DNA of 33,512 nucleotides from Candidatus Zhuqueibacterota bacterium (GTDB lineage: Bacteria; Zhuqueibacterota; Zhuqueibacteria; Thermofontimicrobiales; Sulfurfontimicrobiaceae), in assembly GCA_016927835.1 (NCBI GenBank), contig JAFGMA010000127.1, positions 1 to 33,512 of the forward strand. Reading direction: 5' to 3'. The notes beneath the pieces are model-generated. The model ran no database searches. It was not told the DNA's origin and saw only the letters and a list, made by a program, of their open reading frames with translations. The position numbers were made by a program, and so were the translations under genes. This document shows positions 27,412 through 33,512 of this stretch, piece by piece; positions within the stretch are counted from its first letter, which is position 1, and each line of letters begins with the position of its first letter.

Positions 27412-28539
27412 ATGACCAGCCGAAAACGTTTTCAACTCGCCATGCAGCACATTGCCCCGGACCGACCGCCAATAGATATCGGCGGCACATCGTTAACCGG
27501 CATGCGCCCGATCTGCCAGCAAAAATTGCGTGAATTTTTAGGAATCAACGATCAACCACAAAAATTCAACGGCAATGTCGATGAGCGAATTTTAGAGTGG
27601 GCGTGCACCGATTTCCGTTCGGTTGGGCGGATAGTCGACCTGCCTGGTCCGCACGCCCGGAAACTCTCGGAAACATCCTTCGTCAACTGCTGGGGCTTTC
27701 AACGAGACGTTATCCAGGGCGAAAGCCAAATTGTGCATTACCCGCTGAAAGGAGCGACGTACCATGAATTGAAAACATTCCGTTGGCCCGAACCGCGCGT
27801 TGATGAAAATCTGCTTCAAGCGTGGGAGCAGCGCGCCCGGCAATTGAAGGCTGAAAACAAATACGTCATCATCGCCGAACATCCGGTTTACGGAATTCTG
27901 GAATTGGGCTGCTGGATGTGCGGCTATGATGATTTCCTGTTTAAAATGGCTGCGGATTCCGATTTTGTCCGCCTGTTCTTCGACGAAGTATTGCGCATCC
28001 AACTTGAAGTCATCCGGCAATATTATACGGTGCTCGGACCCTATATCGATCTAACCACCAGCGGGGATGATTTCGGCATGCAAAACAGCCCGCTGATTTC
28101 ACCCGAAATGTTCCGGCGACTGATTGCGCCCTATTTCAAACTGAGAATCGAACGCACCAAAGCCCTGGCAAAATGCCTCTACTGGCATCACTCATGCGGC
28201 TCCGTCTTCGATCTCATCGAACAATTAATCGAGTGTGGCGTGGATATTTTGAATCCCATTCAAACATCTGCTGCGAAAATGCAGCCCCACCATCTGAAAG
28301 CAGCATTCGGCGATAAAATAGTATTCTGGGGCGCTGTGGATGTTCAGCAGTTTTTGCCCTGCGCAAGCCCGGAACAGGTGCGCAGTGAAATTTTATCGCT
28401 GATGAATAGCCTGGGAGAAAATGGCGGATACGTCATCGCTCCGGCGCATGAGATGATCGAGGATATTCCGCCGGAGAACATTGTCGCCTGGGTGGATTCG
28501 ATGCACGCCAATACCGATACCTCGCGTGAAACCAACTAA
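27412..28539 (+). CDS. UroD/MtaA-like methyltransferase-family protein
   Basis: This 375-residue protein begins MTSRKRFQLAMQHIAPDRPP, the usual opening of the family, which fixes the start at 27412; an earlier in-frame start would run through the hairpin repeat. Family features are GILELGCWMCGYDDFLFKMA, IDLTTSGDDFGMQNSPLISP, YWHHSCGSVFDLIEQLIECG with the zinc-type H260-x-C262, DILNPIQTSAAKM, KIVFWGAVDVQQFLP and GGYVIAPAHEMIEDIPPENI. Members demethylate a methyl-corrinoid or methylated substrates; the substrate here is unknown and no corrinoid protein is encoded nearby. Haem UroD is unlikely because of the zinc motif. It is probably co-transcribed with the gene before it, 78 bases upstream. 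Confidence 0.88.
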   Translation: MTSRKRFQLAMQHIAPDRPPIDIGGTSLTGMRPICQQKLREFLGINDQPQKFNGNVDERILEWACTDFRSVGRIVDLPGPHARKLSETSFVNCWGFQRDVIQGESQIVHYPLKGATYHELKTFRWPEPRVDENLLQAWEQRARQLKAENKYVIIAEHPVYGILELGCWMCGYDDFLFKMAADSDFVRLFFDEVLRIQLEVIRQYYTVLGPYIDLTTSGDDFGMQNSPLISPEMFRRLIAPYFKLRIERTKALAKCLYWHHSCGSVFDLIEQLIECGVDILNPIQTSAAKMQPHHLKAAFGDKIVFWGAVDVQQFLPCASPEQVRSEILSLMNSLGENGGYVIAPAHEMIEDIPPENIVAWVDSMHANTDTSRETN

Positions 28540-28627
28540 TCCGTTGGCTAATTTGGGTGTGGCTCTCTTGAAACTGCCATTGATTCAGGCATTTTGAGTA
28601 ATTTATTCATGAGCCCAGTTTAAAAAC

Positions 28628-28706
28628 CACTAATTGCACAAACAAGCACGAATTGGGACAAATTAAGTTCAATAAAATCAGTTGGTGAAAATTAGTGAAA
28701 TTCGTG
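28628..28706. repeat. Interleaved palindromic repeat
   Basis: Two pairs of 8-bp arms are interleaved: CACTAATT (28628-28635) with AATTAGTG (28690-28697), and CACGAATT (28647-28654) with AATTCGTG (28699-28706). It lies between the convergent UroD-like and SGNH genes. Confidence 0.65.
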
Positions 28707-28763
28707 GTTCGACTCTTCTTAGAGTGGACTCATAGATAAAATCTATCATTCTATGGTTTTCAT

Positions 28764-29885
28764 TCAGTTAATCAAAACAAATTTTCTGGCTTTCGTATAA
28801 TTCGTTTCTCGGTATGTGTCGGAACCCATAAATGTCAAGCTATAATAATAAATGCCAGTTGGCAAACCACTTCCATCAAACTCGATACGATAATTGCCAG
28901 AAGGTTTCCATTTTTCCGATATTGTTCTTACAGTTTTTCCAAGCATATCAAAAACAATGAGTTTCACGACACCAGCATGACTGAGTGAATATTCGATCGT
29001 TGTCATTGAATTAAATGGATTCGGATAGTTCTGGCGGAGGTGTATCCTATTCGGAAAATTGCGTTTTGTGTTTTCCTTTATCGCTGTGGTTATATTCCAG
29101 AGTTCCGGATCATCCAGCACAGTTGTTGATCCAATCCTCTGAAAATACCTTGCTTCTTCTTCGCTTAAGCCGCCATAGAACGGATTATCGACGCTGCTTT
29201 CCAGGTAAATTGTAGAAAAGATAACGCAAGCCATCAAGTACGATCCTTTGAGCGAAGGATGATTCCAGTCGCTCCGGTGCAGGTAATGCAGTGGAAAGCT
29301 CTTTTCTTCCAGAACCGTATTCCATGCCCAGCCGACCGGAGCTATCATAAAACCGACCTCGTTTGAATACTTCAGGGTATTGTCATAGATTTTGAGTTGC
29401 ATATCGGAATACGTATCCGTCCATCCCTCCAACCATGTCATTCCGTCTTCATACGCCCATGGTAAGCAAAAAACCATTTTCGTTGATTTGCAATTTGCAC
29501 GTATTTTATCTCGCAGCGTGATTAAAGCCGGAAGCACCGGGTGACCGGTATAAGTATCCGGATAGGCAGTGTTACTTCCTACCCCTTGAAGAATAACGTA
29601 ATCCCAGTTTAGTTCATTGATTTTGGCTACTGTGGAGGGTCTTTCTGCATGATCTGAAAGGTAGAGTCCGCTTCTGCTTTGCTGGTCGATGTAAACTTCC
29701 TTTCCGGAATTCTCAACCAGATTTTTAAATAGAGAGGGTAGATCGTCGTAGTTGAAATAGCTGCTGCCAATAAATAAAATTTTGTGCGGTTCTTTATCAA
29801 ACGCCGGAATGCCGCCGATGGCTTCAAAATTTAAGCCGATAACTAGAGCCAACAGCAGACCTGGTATTTTTCTCAAATAGTTCAT
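28764..29885 (-). CDS. Secreted SGNH/GDSL-like hydrolase with C-terminal sorting domain
   Basis: This 373-residue protein has a signal peptide (about 1-28). An SGNH hydrolase domain follows: ILFIGSSYFN with candidate nucleophile Ser42, WDYVILQGVGSNTAYPD (block III), and the closing SDWNHPSLKGSYLMA carrying the D-x-x-H pair. It would act as an esterase or deacetylase, perhaps on acylated glycans. The last ~90 residues are a Por-type sorting tail (LRQNYPNPFNSMTTIEYSL, VFDMLGKTVRTI, GLPTGIYYYSL), which marks type IX-like secretion in FCB bacteria. The start at 29885 is chosen because AGGA sits 8 bases upstream and the signal peptide begins there; the ATG two codons earlier is too close to it. 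It is the only protein here with that tail. Two stacked dyads lie about 80 bases upstream. Confidence 0.87.
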   Translation of the reverse strand: MNYLRKIPGLLLALVIGLNFEAIGGIPAFDKEPHKILFIGSSYFNYDDLPSLFKNLVENSGKEVYIDQQSRSGLYLSDHAERPSTVAKINELNWDYVILQGVGSNTAYPDTYTGHPVLPALITLRDKIRANCKSTKMVFCLPWAYEDGMTWLEGWTDTYSDMQLKIYDNTLKYSNEVGFMIAPVGWAWNTVLEEKSFPLHYLHRSDWNHPSLKGSYLMACVIFSTIYLESSVDNPFYGGLSEEEARYFQRIGSTTVLDDPELWNITTAIKENTKRNFPNRIHLRQNYPNPFNSMTTIEYSLSHAGVVKLIVFDMLGKTVRTISEKWKPSGNYRIEFDGSGLPTGIYYYSLTFMGSDTYRETNYTKARKFVLIN

Positions 29886-29962
29886 GATCATTTTCCTGAA
29901 TGATTCCTGATTTTCTGAAATGAAACTAATAATCCATGCGTAATTAAATATTTGCTTTGGAG

Positions 29963-30006
29963 TGCATCGACTGTGCCGATGCATTGAATTGACGCAGTCA
30001 ATTCAA
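29963..30006. promoter_or_regulatory. Two adjacent dyads upstream of the SGNH gene
   Basis: TGCATCG/CGATGCA with a 7-nt centre (29963-29969 and 29977-29983) is followed without a gap by TTGAATTGAC/GTCAATTCAA with a 3-nt centre (29984-29993 and 29997-30006). Both are perfect. They lie between two minus-strand genes and could be an operator, or the 3' structure of the upstream DUF3795 transcript. Confidence 0.5.
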
Positions 30007-30104
30007 ATAAAGGATTTCTTTTTGGAATGACGCATGATATCCTGCGATCCCGGGCGCTGTGCACCTGCTGCTTGATGTTGATTGGATATCAATGAAAAAT
30101 GCCA

Positions 30105-30569
30105 TTAATCAGGCACATGATATGGATAGCATCGAATATCGACGTACGCGAACCCGGTTTTTGCACAGTCTTCTTGTTCCTTAATCCATGATTCGATACC
30201 AATCGCCATAATGCGGTTTCCATCAGCCAACAGAGTGGGATAACCTTTTGCAATGCCTTCTATTTTTTCGCATGGATAATCTTCGCATGAAGCGCAGATA
30301 TCGATATTTTTTTCACGAGCGCAATTCCTGATCGCACAAAAAGGCGGACCACAACTCGATTCCCGACAACTGCATGCGTTTTCAGATGTTACGAGCCCAC
30401 CCAGAAATTTCCAGAAATCCTTGAATCCGGGAATAGCTTGTCCCCAGTGCTCATACCCTTCTTTTTGCATGGCTTCCTTCAATGCCAACGCTCTGTGCGG
30501 AATGCGGCATTTTTGAGCGCATAATCCGCAATATAATCCACAATATGTTACAAGACGTAAATCACTCAT
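30105..30569 (-). CDS. DUF3795 Cys-rich protein
   Basis: This 154-residue protein matches the DUF3795 pattern: TYCGLYCGLCAQKC near the N-terminus, then CSCRESSCGPPFCAIRNCA, and ICASCEDYPCEKIEG. The many cysteines suggest a metal or Fe-S site; the family has no agreed function. Length is usual for the family. GGAGG lies 9 bases before the ATG at 30569, and a promoter-like pair (TTGATA, 17 bp, TATACC) lies about 45-75 bases upstream. No signal peptide, so it is cytoplasmic. The C-terminal sequence DIRCYPYHVPD ends the frame cleanly. Confidence 0.82.
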   Translation of the reverse strand: MSDLRLVTYCGLYCGLCAQKCRIPHRALALKEAMQKEGYEHWGQAIPGFKDFWKFLGGLVTSENACSCRESSCGPPFCAIRNCAREKNIDICASCEDYPCEKIEGIAKGYPTLLADGNRIMAIGIESWIKEQEDCAKTGFAYVDIRCYPYHVPD

Positions 30570-30614
30570 TTTTTTAGCCTCCGGCTGTTCGGAATCAAGA
30601 CGGCTTTTTGATCA

Positions 30615-30643
30615 GGTATAATGTGATTTACGGCAAATATCAA
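30615..30643 (-). promoter_or_regulatory. Possible promoter of the DUF3795 gene
   Basis: On the minus strand TTGATA (30643-30638) and TATACC (30620-30615) are 17 bp apart. The -10 box is weak. Apart from this and the plus-strand promoter at 30846, nothing is seen in 30570-30924. Confidence 0.35.
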
Positions 30644-30845
30644 TTTGATTCATTGCGCCGCTGTCAGGTTGGCGGCTTCCAACACTCTTAATATCCAGCA
30701 GCTATCTCGATATGATGGCGGCGGTAAGGAGCGAAATATCGGTTTCAATATACTGAAAAACTGAGTTTAATAAAAACAAAATTTATCAAATCAGTAAAAT
30801 AATTTCGTTTGTTTCCCAGGTTCTACGGCTGATCGAATTATCCGC

Positions 30846-30874
30846 TTGACATTTTTAAGGAATACACCTATATT
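30846..30874 (+). promoter_or_regulatory. Strong sigma-70-like promoter
   Basis: TTGACA (30846-30851), 17 bp, TATATT (30869-30874), about 50 bases before the DNA glycosylase start. The -35 and the four bases after it equal those at 7751. Confidence 0.75.
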
Positions 30875-30924
30875 AACGAAATTCCAATAATCGCCAGCGA
30901 CGCTATCCATTCAAGCTGAACGCC

Positions 30925-32148
30925 ATGAAAAAAACACAGCTTTCCCTCGACACTGCCCGGCGCATCATTTTGAAGTGCCAGTTGCTACATTTCGATTCGG
31001 AGTTGTTCCCTGGTAAAGAAGGCGTCATTCAAGCGATCGAAAAATTGGGTTACGTTCAAATCGATACCATTGCCGTTATCGAACGGGCGCATCACCATAC
31101 TTTGTGGACGCGACGCCCGGATTTTGAACCGGCTATGCTGGATGAATTGATGGCAACAGATCGCCGCATTTTTGAATACTGGGGGCACGGCATGTCGTAT
31201 TTACCTGTGAGCGATTATCGATTCTACCTGCCCCGGATGCGCAGCTTTTATAATCCCCGTGGCAAATGGGAAAAAGATCGCATCGAAAAATTCGGATACA
31301 TGCTGCAACCGGTATTGGAACGCGTCCGGCAGGAAGGCGCTTTGAGTTCCAGTGACTTTGCCATTCCCGATGACCGGAAGCGCGGGACGTGGTGGGATTG
31401 GCGACCCGCGAAAGCTGCTCTGGAAATCTTGTTCTGGCGCGGCGAATTGATGATTACCAGACGCCGCAATTTTCAACGCTTTTATGATTTAACCGAACGT
31501 GTGCTGCCTCCGGCTGTCGATCTACGGTTTCCGGATGAGCAGGAACTGGGGCACTTTTTTGTTCGGCGCGCATTATCGGCGCTGGGTGTGGCGCAGGAAA
31601 AGGCGATCCTGAATCATATCCATGCCGCGGGAAAGGATTGTATTGCCAACGCCTTGTGCGCCCTGATGGAATCCGGCGAAGTGCTTCGAGTGCAAATCGG
31701 ATCAGACCGCGAAATAGATTACTATGCTCTTCCCGCTGCAGTTGAAACGGCTGACCAACTTCATGCATCAGATTCAACTGTACATCTCTTGTGCCCCTTC
31801 GATAATTTAATCATCCACCGGCAGCGATTAAGCCGTTTATTCGAATTCGAATACGCGCTGGAGTGCTACCTGCCGCCGGCAAAGCGCAAGTTCGGGTATT
31901 TTACACTCCCCATACTGTGGAAAGAAAACCTGATTGGCAGACTCGATCCCAAAGCGCACCGCCAGACTAAAACGCTTATCATTCGGAATCTGGCATTTGA
32001 GCCACAATTTAATGAATTTGATGAATTTATCCCGGCGTTTGTCAATAAGCTGAAGCTGTTTGCCCGGTTCAATCGCTGCGATGAAGTCGAATTTGAAAAA
32101 ATAGAGCCGAAGCATTTAAAGCATAAACTCGAAAAAAACTTAAGATAA
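30925..32148 (+). CDS. ycaQ: AlkX/YcaQ-type DNA glycosylase (winged-helix, interstrand crosslink repair)
   Basis: This 407-residue protein is close to the length of E. coli YcaQ (410). It has the HTH_42 family pattern: LGYVQIDTIAVIERAHHHTLWTR, IFEYWGHGMSYLPV, RGTWWDWRPAKAALEILFWRGELMI, FYDLTERVLP and the C-terminal LLCPFDNLIIHRQRLSRLF and GRLDPKAHR. The catalytic Q-x-D motif of the AlkX subgroup is intact as Q45-I46-D47; the AlkZ subgroup has Q-x-Q instead. It should remove N7-alkylated guanine and unhook interstrand crosslinks. It has a near-consensus promoter but no clear ribosome binding site before the ATG. The next gene, a UroD-like protein, starts 36 bases after its stop, so both may share the transcript. 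Confidence 0.88.
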   Translation: MKKTQLSLDTARRIILKCQLLHFDSELFPGKEGVIQAIEKLGYVQIDTIAVIERAHHHTLWTRRPDFEPAMLDELMATDRRIFEYWGHGMSYLPVSDYRFYLPRMRSFYNPRGKWEKDRIEKFGYMLQPVLERVRQEGALSSSDFAIPDDRKRGTWWDWRPAKAALEILFWRGELMITRRRNFQRFYDLTERVLPPAVDLRFPDEQELGHFFVRRALSALGVAQEKAILNHIHAAGKDCIANALCALMESGEVLRVQIGSDREIDYYALPAAVETADQLHASDSTVHLLCPFDNLIIHRQRLSRLFEFEYALECYLPPAKRKFGYFTLPILWKENLIGRLDPKAHRQTKTLIIRNLAFEPQFNEFDEFIPAFVNKLKLFARFNRCDEVEFEKIEPKHLKHKLEKNLR

Positions 32149-32184
32149 TTCTAATACAAAGTGCTATCACAGGAATCACCCGCG

Positions 32185-33156
32185 ATGACGAGCCGAGAAC
32201 TGGTAAAAGCAGCTATCTCCCATAAAGCAACTTCGCGAATCCCCTATTTTATCGGATTCACACCCGAAGGTGAAAAAGAATTGCAGAAGATCATTGGCGA
32301 CCGAAACGCCACTGAGTTTGCTGACAACGATTTTCTGCGCATCGGTCCGCCCTGGTGGGGATGGTTCGAGCTCGAGGCGGATTGGCGCGGGCTCGGATCA
32401 CCAACATCAGCCGCAAAAGTGATTGGCAGGGGCAGCTATGCTGCGTTTTTCGATCTGCTGAAAAAGACGCGTGCGGATATGGATAAATATATCCTGGTTA
32501 CGGTTTACGGATCGCATTTCGAAAAAGCCAACTTTGCCCGGGGCATTGAAAATTTTTTGGCAGATATGGCAGGTGATCCCGTATTCGCACAGCGGTTACT
32601 CAACACGATCATCGAGAAAAATATGGTGATGCTGGAAAATTTCCTGATAGCGCCGGAAATTGATGGCGTGTTGCTCGGGAGCGATTGGGGCACTCAAATT
32701 GATCTCATCATGTCGCCCGATACCTGGCAGGAGATGATTCGTCCGGGCGAACAGCGGGAGTATGATCTCATTCACAGTTATGGCAAAGATGTCTGGGTAC
32801 ACTCGTGCGGCAAAATTGACAAAATCATCCCGTCGCTCATCGAAATGGGAGTGGATGTCCTGAATCCGGTACAGCCCGAAGCCATGGACCTGGCGGCATT
32901 GAAACAAACATTCGGCGAAAAATTGTCATTTTGGGGCGGACTCAGTACACAACAAACATTGCCAAACGGCACTCCCGAAGAAGTTAAAGAAGAATCGCGG
33001 AGAATTAAAAAGCTGATGGGGGAAGGCGGCGGTTTTATTTTCGCGCCGGCACAGGAAATTCAAGATGACGTGCCGGCGGAGAACATAATGGCGCTGATTG
33101 AAGTCGCGCGAGAAATGCAATCCCCTGATCCATTCAAGGAATTAATCCGAAATTAG
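32185..33156 (+). CDS. UroD/MtaA-like methyltransferase-family protein
   Basis: This 323-residue protein opens MTSRELVKAAISHKATSRIP. The start at 32185 fits this family opening, with AGGA at 32171-32174; a GTG start at 32161 would add eight residues. Later motifs are PEIDGVLLGSDWGTQIDLIM, VWVHSCGKIDKIIPSLIEMG with the zinc-type H206-x-C208, DVLNPVQPEAMDL, KLSFWGGLSTQQTLP and GGGFIFAPAQEIQDDVPAEN. It resembles the 27412 gene more than the 26233 gene and is shorter in the first half. It probably takes part in methyl transfer with a corrinoid or a related one-carbon step; the substrate is unknown. It follows the DNA glycosylase closely. Confidence 0.87.
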   Translation: MTSRELVKAAISHKATSRIPYFIGFTPEGEKELQKIIGDRNATEFADNDFLRIGPPWWGWFELEADWRGLGSPTSAAKVIGRGSYAAFFDLLKKTRADMDKYILVTVYGSHFEKANFARGIENFLADMAGDPVFAQRLLNTIIEKNMVMLENFLIAPEIDGVLLGSDWGTQIDLIMSPDTWQEMIRPGEQREYDLIHSYGKDVWVHSCGKIDKIIPSLIEMGVDVLNPVQPEAMDLAALKQTFGEKLSFWGGLSTQQTLPNGTPEEVKEESRRIKKLMGEGGGFIFAPAQEIQDDVPAENIMALIEVAREMQSPDPFKELIRN

Positions 33157-33343
33157 CATTCCGCCAACGAAACTCACCAAGGTATTTTTTATTACTCAAG
33201 TTTCGCGCATCTTGCAATGGCTTGAGACGCATAAAAACAATATTTGATAAGCTTCTAAATATTTTTAAACTATCGCTTAAAACAAACAAAATCGTCCTGA
33301 AAAAATATTTTGAAAAAGCGATTTCAGTTACACGGTTTGGCTA

Positions 33344-33414
33344 TTAAGGAGATGGGATTAAATAACTTGGACATTTTGCTTAAAAATAATTTTTATTTTA
33401 TCCCACCTCCTAAA
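33344..33414 (+). mobile_element. 107-bp MITE family, internally deleted copy C (71 bp)
   Basis: The left end (33344-33362), the internal stretch CTTGGACATTTTGCTTAAAA and the right end (33396-33414) match copy A in the same orientation. 36 bases of the right-hand interior are missing, including the TAGCCACTTAA word. Confidence 0.8.
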
Positions 33415-33417
33415 TTT

Positions 33418-33504
33418 AACGCAGAGGCGCCGAGGACGCTGAGAACCGCAGAGAAACGATCTTTATTTTTGTTTTTCCTCTGCGAACTCAGCGGTCTCTG
33501 CGTT
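33418..33504. repeat. Palindromic repeat of the AACGCAGAG type
   Basis: The outer arms AACGCAGAG (33418-33426) and CTCTGCGTT (33496-33504) are perfect; inner parts (GACGCTGAG and CTCAGCGGTC) pair imperfectly. It begins four bases after MITE copy C. Confidence 0.7.
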
Positions 33505-33512
33505 TCAAGAAG

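Noticed and set aside
1..33512. CRISPR arrays, tRNA and rRNA genes, integrases and transposases
   Set aside because: No regularly spaced direct repeats, no tRNA-like cloverleaf with a T-arm motif, and no recombinase protein were seen; faint RNA genes could be missed without a covariance search.

Overview
The window reads as a chromosome segment of an uncultured bacterium of the FCB group, most like a KSB1/Calditrichota- or Ignavibacteria-type lineage. The basis is one secreted protein with a C-terminal sorting tail containing the YPNPFN motif, a SusC/SusD pair, a large Reg_prop (two-component propeller) sensor, and several copies of uroporphyrinogen decarboxylase-like proteins. Against a true Bacteroidota host, at least three intergenic regions carry ordinary sigma-70-like promoters (TTGACA or TTGAAA, 17 bp, TATATT). 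No phylogenetic test could be run, so the lineage is an inference.

Layout. 1-1413: 3' part of a NACHT/STAND-type NTPase fused to a C-terminal FGE-sulfatase (C-type-lectin-like) domain, whose last ~38 codons look like the variable region of a diversity-generating retroelement target. 1851-6610: a BNR-repeat sialidase-like lipoprotein, a DUF1848 Fe-S protein on the other strand, then a minus-strand pair encoding a fumarylacetoacetate-hydrolase-family enzyme and a xylulokinase-type FGGY kinase. 6611-7850: a gene-free stretch packed with repeats. 7851-12191: a small Cys-rich protein translationally coupled to a TonB-dependent receptor, then a TPR lipoprotein. 12642-17521: a 14-blade propeller sensor histidine kinase, a NarL-type response regulator and a single-domain receiver. 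18253-25655: SusC, SusD and a Tat-exported beta-galactosidase-like glycoside hydrolase. 26233-33156: three UroD/MtaA-like proteins interleaved with an SGNH esterase bearing a sorting tail, a DUF3795 Cys-rich protein and an AlkX/YcaQ-type DNA glycosylase.

Working together: the propeller kinase and its regulator sit directly upstream of SusC/SusD and the glycoside hydrolase, which fits a carbohydrate-utilisation locus. The sialidase-like protein, the xylulokinase and the FAH enzyme could supply further glycan cleavage and sugar or sugar-acid catabolism. The UroD-like proteins suggest corrinoid-linked methyl transfer, but no corrinoid-binding protein is in the window.

The most distinctive feature of the non-coding DNA is its density of short palindromic and MITE-like elements. 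There is a 107-bp family with inverted ends (GGAGGTGGGATAAAA) in three copies, one internally deleted; a ~375-bp family (D) in two inverted copies; and a family (E) with CCTATCCGAAAACC ends in two copies. They are nested: D lies inside one E copy, and a 107-bp element lies inside the other D copy, so filled and empty sites can be compared within this one sequence. A short hairpin repeat with compensatory stem changes occurs three times. No rRNA, tRNA, CRISPR array, integrase, transposase or reverse transcriptase was seen.
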